64,000 nt of DNA from NCBI RefSeq assembly GCF_003073175.1, contig NZ_QBBX01000019.1:1-64000 (forward strand), given 5' to 3'. The stretch is from Peribacillus acanthi. Its GTDB lineage: Bacteria > Bacillota > Bacilli > Bacillales > DSM-1321. Within the stretch, counting starts at the first letter, position 1, and each line of letters begins with the position of its first letter. Below the pieces are notes generated by a model. That model was not told where the DNA came from. It was given only the letters and a program-made list of their open reading frames with translations, and ran no database searches. Shown piece after piece: positions 53,648 to 62,802 of this stretch. Position numbers and translations under genes: made by a program.

Positions 53648-53676
53648 AAACCAGCAAAATAATTGCTGGTTTTTTG
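53647..53676 (+). terminator. Terminator of the HPr-like gene cluster
   Basis: AAAACCAGCAA pairs with TTGCTGGTTTT and is followed by TT. Confidence 0.8.
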
Positions 53677-53717
53677 TTGTAAAAAAAGGGGAAATCCAAT
53701 ATAGAAAATACAGAACC

Positions 53718-53892
53718 GGTTCGGTAAATAAGCTCGACTTGTACTATTTGGTAATATTTCGACTCTGTTCGGTAATAAAATAGGTCGGTTCGGTAAAATA
53801 AAGGCCCAGTTCGGTAATAAAGTAAGGCCTTTCGGTAAAACAACGATTCTCTAGCTCCATTCGCTAATATTTATGACTCCATTTCGTGCTTT
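53718..53892. repeat. 21-nt tandem repeat, about 8 copies
   Basis: TTCGGTAA or close variants begin at 53720, 53747, 53768, 53789, 53810, 53831, 53860 and 53883. Four successive spacings (53747 to 53831) are exactly 21 nt; the others are 23-29. The bases between are variable. The array lies between two convergent terminators. Confidence 0.75.
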
Positions 53893-53947
53893 GTAACCCG
53901 ACAGCATATAGAAAAGAGTCATTAATGAGTAAAAAACTTAAGTAATT

Positions 53948-53994
53948 AAAAAAATGGAGCTCATTAGATGTTAGGCTAACATCTAACGAGCTCC
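53948..53994 (-). terminator. Terminator of the PBP gene
   Basis: A 19-bp stem (53956-53974 with 53976-53994, one mismatch) followed on the minus strand by a seven-base T-run. Confidence 0.9.
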
Positions 53995-54006
53995 CTCTTC
54001 ATTTAC

Positions 54007-56319
54007 TTATGGTGTACTTTCACCTGTCCCAGTATCATCCTCACCAGAATCTGATCCACCGTCATCAGAGCCTGATTCATCTTCTGATCCAGAATCCTCT
54101 TCTGAACCGGTATCGTCTCCTGATTCTGTCTCGTTTTCTGATCCAGAATCATCACCGTTTCCTGCACCGCTTGCATCTCCAGATTCTTCATCTTCTTCAG
54201 TCTCTGGGTTTGTCGTTGTTTCCTCATCTTGATTTGAATCTGTTGTACTATCTTTATCCGATTGTTTTGCTTCTTCTTTTTCCTTCTTCTTTACTTCTTC
54301 TTTTCCTTTTTGTTCTTTCCCTTGTTCTTCTTTTTCTTTTTTACCGCCGAGTGATTCTTTCCACTTTTCCCATCCATCTTGAAGCTTGCTCTTGGAGTTT
54401 TCCCAGAATTCCCGCCTGGCGCGCTCCTTATTAAGCTTCTTTTGTTTAGCAATAATGGCATCTATATCTTCTACATTAAAAGTCTCTGGTTCCATATGTG
54501 CCAATGCTTTCGTCATAATTCTTTGGAAAATGATTGCTGCACCTTGGCTACTATGAGTGTTTAAGTATTTATCTTTATTAGGTTGATCATATCCCGCCCA
54601 AACTGCGCCAACTAGAGTAGGCGTATATCCAACAAACCATTGATCTTTCACGGCACCATCAACTTGATCATGTTGTGTAGATCCTGTTTTACCTGCTAAT
54701 TCCCATCCATTAACTGCAGCATTTTTACCAGTTCCATGCTTCACAACACCTAACAACATGCTTGTCATGCTATCAGCAGTCTTTTTATCCATGACTTTTG
54801 TTTTCTTTTCCTTCCATGTAACCACTTCATTTCCTTCACGATCTATAATTTTTACGATCGCGTGTGCTTCAACTCGCTCCCCGTTATTTGGAAAGGCTGA
54901 GAATGCTTCTGCCATAATTTTAGGGGAAACTCCATGAGATAAACCTCCTAAACCTAAACCAAGTACACGGTCTTCCTTTGCATCTAAAGGTATCCCAAAG
55001 CGGTTAGCAGCATCCATTCCTTTTTGTATCCCAATTTCATTCAATAACCAAACAGTCGGTACATTTAAAGACTTCATTAATGCTTCGTACATTGGGACTT
55101 CTCCAGCATACTCTCCCGAAAGATTAGATGGTTTATACTCTCCAAAGCTAATATTCTCTTCATCCTTCAACATATCATTGGGTTTATAGCCAGCCTCCAG
55201 TGCAGGCGTGTATACAGCCAATGGCTTCATAGTCGATCCTGGTTGTTTCTTTAACATCGTGGCCCGATTATAGGCTAAGAAAGTATGGTCCCCTCTCCCA
55301 CCAACCAAAGCCTTAATACCACCAGACTTTGGATCGATTAGAATCGTTCCACTTTGAACTAGCTCTTTGTCGGTACTTCCTTTTGGAAACAAGGCATCTT
55401 CCTTATAGACTTCCTCTGTAGCTTTTTGCATATTTTGATCCAAAGTCGTATAAATCTTATAGCCACCTGTCAAAAGCTCATCCTGATTCATTTTATATTT
55501 TTTGATAGCTTCCATAATTACATGGTCCACATAATAAGGATACTTCCCCTTTAACGGATCCCCACTCTTTTTCTCATCCATGACGATTTCTTCCTTAACG
55601 GCTTCCTCATATTGTGAGTTTTCCAATAATCCATGTTGCTTCATGGCAGCTAGTACAACATTCCGTCTTTTTATTGCCTTCTCATAGTTTTTATAAGGAT
55701 CAAGTGTAGATGGTGCTTTAATCAAACCAGCTAATAATGCAGCTTCAGAAGGCGTAATGTCATTTACCTTTTTCCCAAAATACACTTGGGATGCATTATT
55801 AATTCCCCATGCACCGTGACCAAAGTATATTTGGTTCAAATACATTTCCAAAATTTCATCCTTGTTGAACTGTTTTTCCACTTCTCGCGCAAGAAAGAAC
55901 TCTTCTAATTTCCTTTTATAGGTTCGGTCCATTTCTAATAAAGCGTTTTTTGTCAGCTGTTGGGTAATGGTACTTCCACCCTGTACAACATCACCTGCTT
56001 TTAAGTTCGTTATAAATGCCCTTGCAATTCCTTGGTAATCGACTCCATTATGTTCGTAAAACCGATGATCCTCAATTGCAATCACTGCGTTCTTCACGTG
56101 TTCAGGTATTTCATCGATCGGTACACCCTCGGTTTTGTTAGCAGATATTTTACTAGCCTCTTCACCATTTTGGTCAAAAATTATGGTTGGTTTGTGTAAC
56201 ATATTCTCCAGATTATCGATGTTCGTTTCCGGCTGAAAAAAATGAAAAAATCCAGCAATAGCCAATGCCATTCCTGAAAACAACACCACTCCGACTTTTA
56301 ATATTCTAATTTGATCCAA
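54007..56319 (-). CDS. pbpF: Class A penicillin-binding protein (PbpF-like)
   Basis: Bifunctional peptidoglycan glycosyltransferase and transpeptidase, anchored by one N-terminal helix (about 8-27). GT51 motifs: EDHRFYEHNGVDYQG, GGSTITQQLTKN, LNQIYFGHGAWG. Transpeptidase motifs: STMK (serine nucleophile, about residue 382), SLN and KTGST. After the enzymatic part (about 640) comes a lysine/glutamate coiled stretch and a roughly 75-residue Asp/Ser/Glu/Gly tail, which is acidic and low in complexity. TTG start behind GAGGGG. PbpF/PBP2c is my best guess within class A. Confidence 0.85.
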   Translation of the reverse strand: MDQIRILKVGVVLFSGMALAIAGFFHFFQPETNIDNLENMLHKPTIIFDQNGEEASKISANKTEGVPIDEIPEHVKNAVIAIEDHRFYEHNGVDYQGIARAFITNLKAGDVVQGGSTITQQLTKNALLEMDRTYKRKLEEFFLAREVEKQFNKDEILEMYLNQIYFGHGAWGINNASQVYFGKKVNDITPSEAALLAGLIKAPSTLDPYKNYEKAIKRRNVVLAAMKQHGLLENSQYEEAVKEEIVMDEKKSGDPLKGKYPYYVDHVIMEAIKKYKMNQDELLTGGYKIYTTLDQNMQKATEEVYKEDALFPKGSTDKELVQSGTILIDPKSGGIKALVGGRGDHTFLAYNRATMLKKQPGSTMKPLAVYTPALEAGYKPNDMLKDEENISFGEYKPSNLSGEYAGEVPMYEALMKSLNVPTVWLLNEIGIQKGMDAANRFGIPLDAKEDRVLGLGLGGLSHGVSPKIMAEAFSAFPNNGERVEAHAIVKIIDREGNEVVTWKEKKTKVMDKKTADSMTSMLLGVVKHGTGKNAAVNGWELAGKTGSTQHDQVDGAVKDQWFVGYTPTLVGAVWAGYDQPNKDKYLNTHSSQGAAIIFQRIMTKALAHMEPETFNVEDIDAIIAKQKKLNKERARREFWENSKSKLQDGWEKWKESLGGKKEKEEQGKEQKGKEEVKKKEKEEAKQSDKDSTTDSNQDEETTTNPETEEDEESGDASGAGNGDDSGSENETESGDDTGSEEDSGSEDESGSDDGGSDSGEDDTGTGESTP

Positions 56320-56543
56320 ATTGAATCCCCTCTTTTTTATATGTAATAGTAAATAGTTCCTTCTTCATATACCCAGAAACCCAACATATTACACCTAGGA
56401 AGAATTAAAAATTCAATGGAACTATGATTACAAAACTTGACTAACGTCAATCCTTAGCGCTGTCGAATGAAGTTCCTCTTAAACTTTATTCGAAAAGTCA
56501 ATTTACTTCTTTACTGTCACTTTATCCTTACTTAAAGCGCATA

Positions 56544-56620
56544 CAAAAAGGCCTACTTCACTAACACATGAACCTATTTTATGGTTCATGCATTTATGCT
56601 AAGCGGCCTAAATATACCTA
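56544..56620 (-). terminator. Terminator-like hairpin after the 59-codon gene
   Basis: On the minus strand AGGCC/GGCCT form the outer stem and CATGAACCAT/ATAGGTTCATG the inner stem, with TTTTT after. Confidence 0.6.
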
Positions 56621-56651
56621 TATTTCTTTTGCGACTGATTCCATTCTTCAA

Positions 56652-56831
56652 TCATTGAAATGGTTGTCCTTGTCGTATAGATTCATCTTTCTTTAAAAGT
56701 TCCTGATGAAGATTTTTCATATACATGTAAACAATCTGTTTCGTTTTATCATCCGTGCCTAAAATCTCAAGGTGTTTTAAACAGCGATCAATGGTCGGGT
56801 GTCTTCTTGTATCTTGTTGATTATGAAGCAT
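56652..56831 (-). CDS. Small soluble protein, unknown function
   Basis: A 59-residue helical, charged protein: HPTIDRCLKHLEILG, then KTKQIVYMYMKNLHQELLKK. The ATG at 56831 follows AGGTG by 6 nt; earlier ATGs in the frame lack a site. Nothing in the sequence reveals a function. Confidence 0.55.
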   Translation of the reverse strand: MLHNQQDTRRHPTIDRCLKHLEILGTDDKTKQIVYMYMKNLHQELLKKDESIRQGQPFQ

Positions 56832-57091
56832 AATCATCACCTCTTTCTTCTTATCATAAAGAATATTAATCAAAATAACATTAGACTTTAGTCATGATTC
56901 GATATATTTTTAGAAAATTCTACATATTTTAAGTTTTATTTTCCTACTAATTAAATTCGATCGATTTCAAAAACTTTAGGGGGTCATTTTTACTATTTTT
57001 TAGAATTATTTTAAATTTTCGAGATTTCAATCGATGAAACTTGGGTAAAGGGTACCAAAGCTGAGAATTATTTAGGAAGGGGTTAGTTAGA

Positions 57092-57631
57092 ATGGCGCAG
57101 AATATCAAACATATCATTGTAGGTTTTGATGATAATGAGGAATCAATGAAGGCATTGGAATGGGGAGTGTCCATGGCAAAAATGTTCCCTGAAGCAAAAT
57201 TGACAATCCTTCACGTGTTTCACGAGAATTATCGAGAAACTGTTGAAAATGGCGTGATGACACCTTCCCCACGATTCACGACATATTCCCCAGACGGGAT
57301 GTTTGTCGATCCAACACAAGTAACTCCAGTATCATCTGAACTAAACCAATATCGTAATGAAGCAAGTACACACAGTATTATAGAAAATAGCATTGCCCAA
57401 ACTAAATCAAAAGTTAGTACCTTCATTCAAGGTCACAATATTATGCACCACCAATTTGAGGTACTGGAAGGAAACGCAGCTTCTAGTATAAATGAATATA
57501 TCAACCACCATCGAGCGGATTTAATCATTGTTGGCAACAGTGGAAAAAGTGGGTTGGAGAAGCTATTTCTTGGTAGTACTAGCTCTAAAATCACAAAAAA
57601 TGCAAACTGTAGTGTATTAATAGCTAAATAA
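57092..57631 (+). CDS. Universal stress protein (UspA family; NhaX-like)
   Basis: A 179-residue UspA-fold protein. The N-terminal strand IIVGFDDNEESMKALEWG and the C-terminal ATP loop IIVGNSGKSGLEKLFLGSTSSK (G-2x-G-9x-G-S/T pattern) are intact, so it should bind ATP. B. subtilis has a UspA protein, NhaX, in the yhe region, and this may be its counterpart. AGGAAGGGG lies before the ATG; a terminator follows. Confidence 0.82.
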   Translation: MAQNIKHIIVGFDDNEESMKALEWGVSMAKMFPEAKLTILHVFHENYRETVENGVMTPSPRFTTYSPDGMFVDPTQVTPVSSELNQYRNEASTHSIIENSIAQTKSKVSTFIQGHNIMHHQFEVLEGNAASSINEYINHHRADLIIVGNSGKSGLEKLFLGSTSSKITKNANCSVLIAK

Positions 57632-57634
57632 CTT

Positions 57635-57682
57635 AGGGTCAGAACTCCACAACAAATTGTCGTGAGTTCTGACCCTTTTTTG
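57635..57682 (+). terminator. Terminator of the UspA gene
   Basis: AGGGTCAGAACTC pairs with GAGTTCTGACCCT, followed by TTTTTT. Confidence 0.85.
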
Positions 57683-57748
57683 ATGAATCATTTCCAATTA
57701 TATCTTCGATTGCCCTTCATCATCGATTTCTATAAGCTTAGATTCTAA

Positions 57749-58336
57749 TTAAAAAGTAGCTGCTTTTCGCATTAAAACTTTAGATGCAGAAGAATACAGA
57801 ACGCTTATCACTAAAGCTGACAAGATAAAGCTTGGTAGCATATACGTCCCGTTGTATATAATTGAAAACAGCGCAACTGGCTGACCTTCAGGTGCACTTG
57901 AACCGAAGAAGACAATTCCAGAAACAAAGTGACAAAGGAATCGTAGGAAGCTCCCTATTAATATACCTATGACACTTAGACGAATGCCTTTTGCTTTATC
58001 ACCGGACTGAAAACTTTCTTGAATTTGCTTAGCAAAAATACCAGCAGCACCTACAACGGCAAAAGCTAAAAAGTAATCAATGCAGCCTTGAACTGGATGG
58101 CCAATCCACGCTTGCCCTGAAATGATTTGTAATAGACCTAACAGAAGTCCCGTCAAAGCTCCACCCTTCCATCCCCAACGAAAAGCCATTAGGAAGACTG
58201 GGACCATCGCGATAGATACAGATCCACCTTGTGGCCAGATTCGAGAAAAAATAAAGCCTGAAACTAGGTCCAGTAATAATGCCAGTGCCGAGAAAACAGC
58301 TACCTCGACTAAAAATAATGTTTTGTTTTGCAACAT
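57749..58336 (-). CDS. thiT: Thiamine ECF transporter S component ThiT
   Basis: Membrane substrate-binding protein for thiamine that works with a shared ECF energising module (not in this window). The 195 residues form about six helices and include the family signature RWGWKGGALTGLLLG (near 53-67) and GCIDYFLAF (about 83-91). It is preceded by a TPP riboswitch, which fixes the assignment. Confidence 0.92.
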   Translation of the reverse strand: MLQNKTLFLVEVAVFSALALLLDLVSGFIFSRIWPQGGSVSIAMVPVFLMAFRWGWKGGALTGLLLGLLQIISGQAWIGHPVQGCIDYFLAFAVVGAAGIFAKQIQESFQSGDKAKGIRLSVIGILIGSFLRFLCHFVSGIVFFGSSAPEGQPVALFSIIYNGTYMLPSFILSALVISVLYSSASKVLMRKAATF

Positions 58337-58436
58337 CCATCTTCCTTTCTTTTTTAAAGCTCCAATGCCCCGTTAAAGTAAGGTCGAAAGATCATGGAAG
58401 TGGATAAATCCTTGCCCCATGTATCATTTTTGAACA

Positions 58437-58476
58437 ACAAAAAAACGATACAAGGACGTGTTGGTAGCCTGGCATC
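58437..58476 (-). terminator. Riboswitch-controlled terminator before thiT
   Basis: On the minus strand GATGCCAGG pairs with CCTTGTATC (one mismatch, one G-U) and is followed by a seven-base T-run. It is the expected expression platform of the TPP riboswitch. Confidence 0.7.
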
Positions 58477-58485
58477 GCTTTATCC

Positions 58486-58576
58486 AATCACCACATCCCT
58501 ACGCTAGCATTAACTAACAGGTTCATAGGGTCAGAACTTTTATGTTCACTCTCAGCCAAAAGGCTCCCCCTGTGGA
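58486..58576 (-). promoter_or_regulatory. TPP riboswitch (THI box)
   Basis: On the minus strand the conserved elements appear in order: GGGGGAGCC, GGCTGAGAGTG, GACCCT, GAACCTG, TTAATGCTAGCGTAGGGA. This is the complete thiamine pyrophosphate aptamer, followed by a terminator, so thiT should be switched off when TPP is plentiful. Confidence 0.96.
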
Positions 58577-58788
58577 ACTTATATAATTTTCATACACTAT
58601 TATACTATGTAATGTATAAAAATATCAATCTTCTACCCTTTTTTTACCTTATCCAACTTCTTTTTGTTTCCCCAATAACTATGACAATTCCCAATTTTAA
58701 TGGGATTAGGGCACATTTTTTCTATAGACCCACTCACCTTGCATTTGGTATCTTAAGTTGGCTATGATGTGAATGGAGGTACATAAAT

Positions 58789-59670
58789 ATGAATGAACAA
58801 AACTCTACAACTTTGGCTCAAAAAGGAGCCTGGATTAGCATTGCCGCATATATGGTCCTATCTGCCGTTAAACTGATTGCCGGATATTATGGTCAATCCC
58901 AAGGTCTTTGGGCAGATGGATTAAATAATACAACTGATATCATTGCTTCAGTAGCTGTCCTTATTGGCTTGAAAATTTCTAACAAACCACCTGATCATAA
59001 CCATAGGTATGGTCATACTAGAGCACAGACGATATCTTCATTAGTGGCTGCTTTTATCATGATGAGCGTTGGTTTGCAGGTTATTTATCAATCATTTATG
59101 TCTTACTTCAATAATGAAACCGAAAAGCCTGAATTATTAACTGCAGTCGTCGCTCTTATCGCAGCTGCATTTATGTTCATGATATATCGTTATAACCTAA
59201 CGCTGAGCAGAAAAACTAAAAATGCATCCTTACTAGCAGTAGCCCAAGATAATCGTTCAGATGCTCTTGTCAGTATTGGTGCTTTCGTCGGAATTGTAGG
59301 TACCTATATAGGCATTGATTGGCTTGATATTGCTGCTGCATTCTCGGTTGGCTTCATTATTTGTAAAACAGCATGGGAAATTTTCTCTGAAGCTTCCCAT
59401 ACATTGACTGATGGTTTTGATGAACAGTTGCTCCAAGATATTAAAAAGACCATTGATAATACAGATGGTGTCCAAATGACAACTGATGTGAAGGCGAGAA
59501 TGCATGGTAACGATATTTTACTCGAAGCGACTATATTAGTGGATAAAGATTTAAATGTAGTAGAGAGCCACGATATCACTGACCACGTTGAAGAGAGATT
59601 ATCGACAATCCATCAAATTCAACACGCCATTTTACATATCGAGCCTTTTGATATGGGTAAAAAGGATTAA
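58789..59670 (+). CDS. Cation diffusion facilitator, manganese-type exporter
   Basis: A 293-residue CDF efflux protein: six helices in residues 10-205 and a cytoplasmic domain (210-293). The helix-2 metal motif is ADGLNNTTDI, with DGxxN rather than HxxxD, the pattern of Mn(II) exporters such as MneP/MneS and MntE; helix 5 has DNRSDALVS. It probably protects against manganese excess. GGAGG lies before the ATG. I cannot tell MneP from MneS. Confidence 0.82.
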   Translation: MNEQNSTTLAQKGAWISIAAYMVLSAVKLIAGYYGQSQGLWADGLNNTTDIIASVAVLIGLKISNKPPDHNHRYGHTRAQTISSLVAAFIMMSVGLQVIYQSFMSYFNNETEKPELLTAVVALIAAAFMFMIYRYNLTLSRKTKNASLLAVAQDNRSDALVSIGAFVGIVGTYIGIDWLDIAAAFSVGFIICKTAWEIFSEASHTLTDGFDEQLLQDIKKTIDNTDGVQMTTDVKARMHGNDILLEATILVDKDLNVVESHDITDHVEERLSTIHQIQHAILHIEPFDMGKKD

Positions 59671-59926
59671 CATCAATGCCCAAACATCGGATTAAAGTCT
59701 CTTAATGAATCATAATATTTTATCGAATCCTTAGATCTTTTGTCGGAATTTGTTTCTCCTAACAGAATATCCTTCATACTTCCTTATCAATTTTGAAGAA
59801 ATTCTTATTTTCATGAAGGATTTCCTATTCTTTTTACCGAATAAAACAATGGATTTAAGATTTATATATCGGACAGTAGGATTTAAAATTGTTCTACGAA
59901 AGAGTAGAAAAATTCTGGAGGATTCT

Positions 59927-61042
59927 ATGCTAGAGATTAAGGATTCTGTTGCAGACTTTTTAGTATATAAAAAACAAGAATTATTAGAAGAATGGAATCA
60001 AAAAATTATTGTCTCCCAACAGGACCCTTTACAGGAAATAATTCCTCTTAATGGACATAGCATGTTCGAACTATTTATCAAGATGCTACGAGACCCTCAT
60101 GAAGAATATATGAATGAAATTAAACTGCTTGCTTTTAAAATCGCTGCAGAACGTGTTGAAGCCAATGTCAACATTGGTGATTTTATCTATAATGTTTGTA
60201 TTGGGCGAACATTAGTATTCAATAAAATTGTTGCTCTGGATGTATACAAGCCTCACATTCAAAATCATATTAAAATCTTGAATGATTGTTTTGACCATTT
60301 TCTACATCATTCTGCAAGTCATTATACAGAACTGAGAAACTCTGTAATCATTAAGCAGAATCAAGTGATTAACCAAACTCATCAAGATCGACTAACCTTG
60401 TTAGGACAAATGACATCTAGTTTTGTACACGAAGTCCGTAACCCACTTACTTCAATTAAAGGTTTTGTCCAATTATTAAGATCCGAGTATCCTGATTTAA
60501 AATATTTGGATATCATTGGGAATGAAGTTGATCAACTAAACTTTCGAATTTCACAATTCTTAATGCTTTCCAAAAAAGAAAGTGTGGAGAAAGAAAAGAA
60601 AGTATTCCTTTTCAAAAACTTGTTTGACGAAGTCATTGATTTCTTGTATCCAAGTATTGTTGACAGTAATGTTCATATTCGTCAGGACGTTGATCCTAAC
60701 GTTCAATTGTTAGGGTTATCCGATGAAATTAGACAAGTGCTGTTAAATATTATTTTAAATGCATTAGACGCTCTAAGTGGTGTAAAACAACCGCTCTTGA
60801 CGATAAATGCTTTTCAAAATGATAATCAGCAGTTTATCATTAATCTTTCTAATAATGGAGCGGAAATTCCAAAGTCACAAATAAATGTCATTTTTGAACC
60901 ATTTTATACCTCAAAGAAGGTAGGTACTGGACTGGGACTTTTCGTTTGTAAGGAAATTATCTCCAAACATTCCGGTACACTGACTTGTACTTCATCAGAA
61001 GCAATGACAACCTTTACAATTACTTTACCGGTACATCAATAA
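59927..61042 (+). CDS. Soluble sensor histidine kinase of the sporulation-kinase type
   Basis: A 371-residue cytoplasmic kinase. Residues 1-135 form an N-terminal helical sensor domain (LVYKKQELLEEWNQ, AERVEANVNIGDFIYN), like RsbR/HisK_N modules in Bacillus kinases. The HisKA box is SFVHEVRNPLTSIKGF (about 165-180); ATPase boxes are NIILNALDAL, NNGAEIP (an unusual G1), FEPFYTSKK and GTGLGLFV. No response regulator adjoins it, as is usual for kinases that feed the Spo0F phosphorelay. The ATG at 59927 has GGAGG 5 nt upstream; the longer frame from 59750 is unlikely. Confidence 0.78.
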   Translation: MLEIKDSVADFLVYKKQELLEEWNQKIIVSQQDPLQEIIPLNGHSMFELFIKMLRDPHEEYMNEIKLLAFKIAAERVEANVNIGDFIYNVCIGRTLVFNKIVALDVYKPHIQNHIKILNDCFDHFLHHSASHYTELRNSVIIKQNQVINQTHQDRLTLLGQMTSSFVHEVRNPLTSIKGFVQLLRSEYPDLKYLDIIGNEVDQLNFRISQFLMLSKKESVEKEKKVFLFKNLFDEVIDFLYPSIVDSNVHIRQDVDPNVQLLGLSDEIRQVLLNIILNALDALSGVKQPLLTINAFQNDNQQFIINLSNNGAEIPKSQINVIFEPFYTSKKVGTGLGLFVCKEIISKHSGTLTCTSSEAMTTFTITLPVHQ

Positions 61043-61078
61043 AAAAGTCTTCCAGAAAAAAACTGGAAGACTTTTTTA
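61041..61078 (+). terminator. Terminator of the histidine kinase gene
   Basis: AAAGTCTTCCAG pairs with CTGGAAGACTTT, followed by TTT. Confidence 0.85.
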
Positions 61079-61185
61079 TTGCTTACTTTTATCCCATTAC
61101 CTATCAATAATGTTCATAAAATTGATATCCTTCCTGATGAAAATTCATATATTGTAAGTAGACCTTTATGATGGGAGGAGTGGAT

Positions 61186-61326
61186 ATGAAGGTAGCAAAA
61201 ATCTGCTTAAACTGCAGAGGAACAGGTTTTGTTACTACCTTTTGGATTATCAAACGGAAGTGTCCCGTATGCAAAGGAAGTGGAAAAAAATATAGTTCTA
61301 TTAGTCAGAGAAAGCAATGGAATTAA
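61186..61326 (+). CDS. Small DnaJ-type zinc-finger protein
   Basis: A 46-residue protein with two cysteine motifs, CLNCRGTGF and CPVCKGSGK, the CxxCxGxG repeats found in DnaJ and in small Bacillus zinc proteins. GGAGG lies before the ATG. It probably binds one zinc ion; its role is unknown. Confidence 0.65.
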   Translation: MKVAKICLNCRGTGFVTTFWIIKRKCPVCKGSGKKYSSISQRKQWN

Positions 61327-61328
61327 AT

Positions 61329-61358
61329 ATAAAAAGCCCTTGAAGTTTTACAAGGGCC
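61329..61358 (-). terminator. Terminator of the symporter gene
   Basis: On the minus strand GCCCTTG pairs with CAAGGGC, followed by TTTTTA. Confidence 0.75.
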
Positions 61359-61376
61359 ACAATGAAAAAATTATTC

Positions 61377-62606
61377 TTATTTATTTTCTAGTCGTATATT
61401 TCTTCTCGTTTCTTGCTCGTTAACTATTACTGCGCAAGCAGCATCTCCAGTTATATTTACAGCTGTTCTTGCCATATCTAATAGTCGGTCAATACCAAGT
61501 ATTAAACCGATCCCCTCAACCGGAAGTTGTACAGATGAAAGTACCATCGCTAGCATGATCAGACCAACTCCCGGCACCCCAGCAGTTCCAATACTAGCTA
61601 ACACAGCTGTCAACACAACGGTTACTAGCTCGCCTAGAGATAAATCTACCCCATAAACTTGTGCAATAAAAATGGTTGCTACCCCTTGCATAATAGCAGT
61701 ACCATCCATATTTATCGTTGCCCCTAATGGCTGTACAAAACTTGAGATGGATTCTCGAACTCCAAGATTTTGTTGTGCTGTTTCCATCGACACAGGTAGG
61801 GTTGCATTACTACTAGATGTACTAAATGCCACTCCCATGGCCGGTGCAAATCCTTTAAAAAACCATATTGGATTTTTTCTTGCCAAAAATGCAACAGATC
61901 CACCATAAGTAAGAATGCCGTGGATAATGAGTGCTGCTACTACAACTAACATATAAACACTCATCGCTTTAATAGCTTCAATTCCTTGGCTTCCTACAGC
62001 CGTTGCAATCAATCCAAACGTCCCATAAGGAGCTAACCTCATCACTAAATTCACTAAGTACATCATGATCTCATTGCCTTGATCGACTAAATCTAATATT
62101 CCTTTTGTTTTTGAACCAATTGCAGTTAATGCAAATCCAATCAGAACCGCAAAAGCTATGATTTGTAACATATTCCCTTCTGATAATGCTAAGAATGGGT
62201 TCTTAGGAATAATATTTAGTAACGTATCACTGACAGGTGGTGCTTTTTCTGCGGAGAATTCAGCTGCCTCTGTGTTAAAGTCCCCTTTTGTGCCTGGAGA
62301 AATGACTGTCGCCAATATTAAACCAATTATAATAGCAATACATGTGGTCACTAAGAAATATAAAATTGTTTTCAACCCGATTCTACCTAACTTTTTTGGG
62401 TCACCCAAACCAGCTGTACCTAAGATTATTGAAAACAATACAATCGGAACCACCAACATAGTGATTAAGTTTATGAAGATCTTTCCAATTGGTACGAATA
62501 AATATTTGTCCAAATATACAAACGCATCAGGTGCAAATAAATTTAGAAGTAAACCTGTAATTGCCCCTGCAATTAAACCAATAACGATTTTCGTTGTAAG
62601 CCTCAT
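61377..62606 (-). CDS. Dicarboxylate/amino acid:cation symporter (DAACS family)
   Basis: A 409-residue sodium- or proton-coupled carrier for glutamate, aspartate or C4-dicarboxylates. About eight helices plus two re-entrant loops: the serine-rich tip FSTSSSNATLPVS (about residue 268) and NMDGTAIMQG (about 301), both hallmarks of the glutamate transporter fold. GltP- and DctP-type proteins cannot be separated with certainty here. Confidence 0.88.
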   Translation of the reverse strand: MRLTTKIVIGLIAGAITGLLLNLFAPDAFVYLDKYLFVPIGKIFINLITMLVVPIVLFSIILGTAGLGDPKKLGRIGLKTILYFLVTTCIAIIIGLILATVISPGTKGDFNTEAAEFSAEKAPPVSDTLLNIIPKNPFLALSEGNMLQIIAFAVLIGFALTAIGSKTKGILDLVDQGNEIMMYLVNLVMRLAPYGTFGLIATAVGSQGIEAIKAMSVYMLVVVAALIIHGILTYGGSVAFLARKNPIWFFKGFAPAMGVAFSTSSSNATLPVSMETAQQNLGVRESISSFVQPLGATINMDGTAIMQGVATIFIAQVYGVDLSLGELVTVVLTAVLASIGTAGVPGVGLIMLAMVLSSVQLPVEGIGLILGIDRLLDMARTAVNITGDAACAVIVNEQETRRNIRLENK

Positions 62607-62767
62607 CTCATCACCCTTCTTCCAAAATCCTCTTCTTTTTAATCGAAAAAACTATCCACAAAAATATACCCTTTTGTACATCTCAATAAACCTCATCAAC
62701 ATCTTTTTAGATGCTTTAGTTTTCTCTTAAATAGGTAAAATTATATCTTTTCTTTGAGAAGATTAAA

Positions 62768-62802
62768 TTAAAAAAACGAAAAGCGATATCACTTTTCGTT
62801 TC
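62768..62802 (-). terminator. Terminator of the DedA gene
   Basis: On the minus strand ACGAAAAG pairs with CTTTTCGT followed by a six-base T-run; it overlaps the end of the coding region. Confidence 0.8.

Noticed and set aside
53637-53843. 68-codon minus-strand open frame rich in Tyr and Arg
   Set aside because: Also a translation of a 21-nt array, and it overlaps a plus-strand gene end and terminator.
9680-53892. CRISPR arrays at the short-repeat loci
   Set aside because: Units are about 21 nt without separate unique spacers, the repeats are degenerate, and no cas genes are present.
54009-54434. 141-codon plus-strand open frame opposite the PBP tail
   Set aside because: Leu/His-rich shadow of the low-complexity acidic tail; no ribosome site.
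57010-57060. Sigma-B promoter upstream of the UspA gene
   Set aside because: GGGTAA and an upstream TTTCA-like box are present at a plausible distance but the -35 match is too poor to claim.
58500-58788. yybP-ykoY manganese riboswitch before the CDF exporter
   Set aside because: The space between the thiT riboswitch and the CDF gene holds none of the conserved yybP-ykoY loops.
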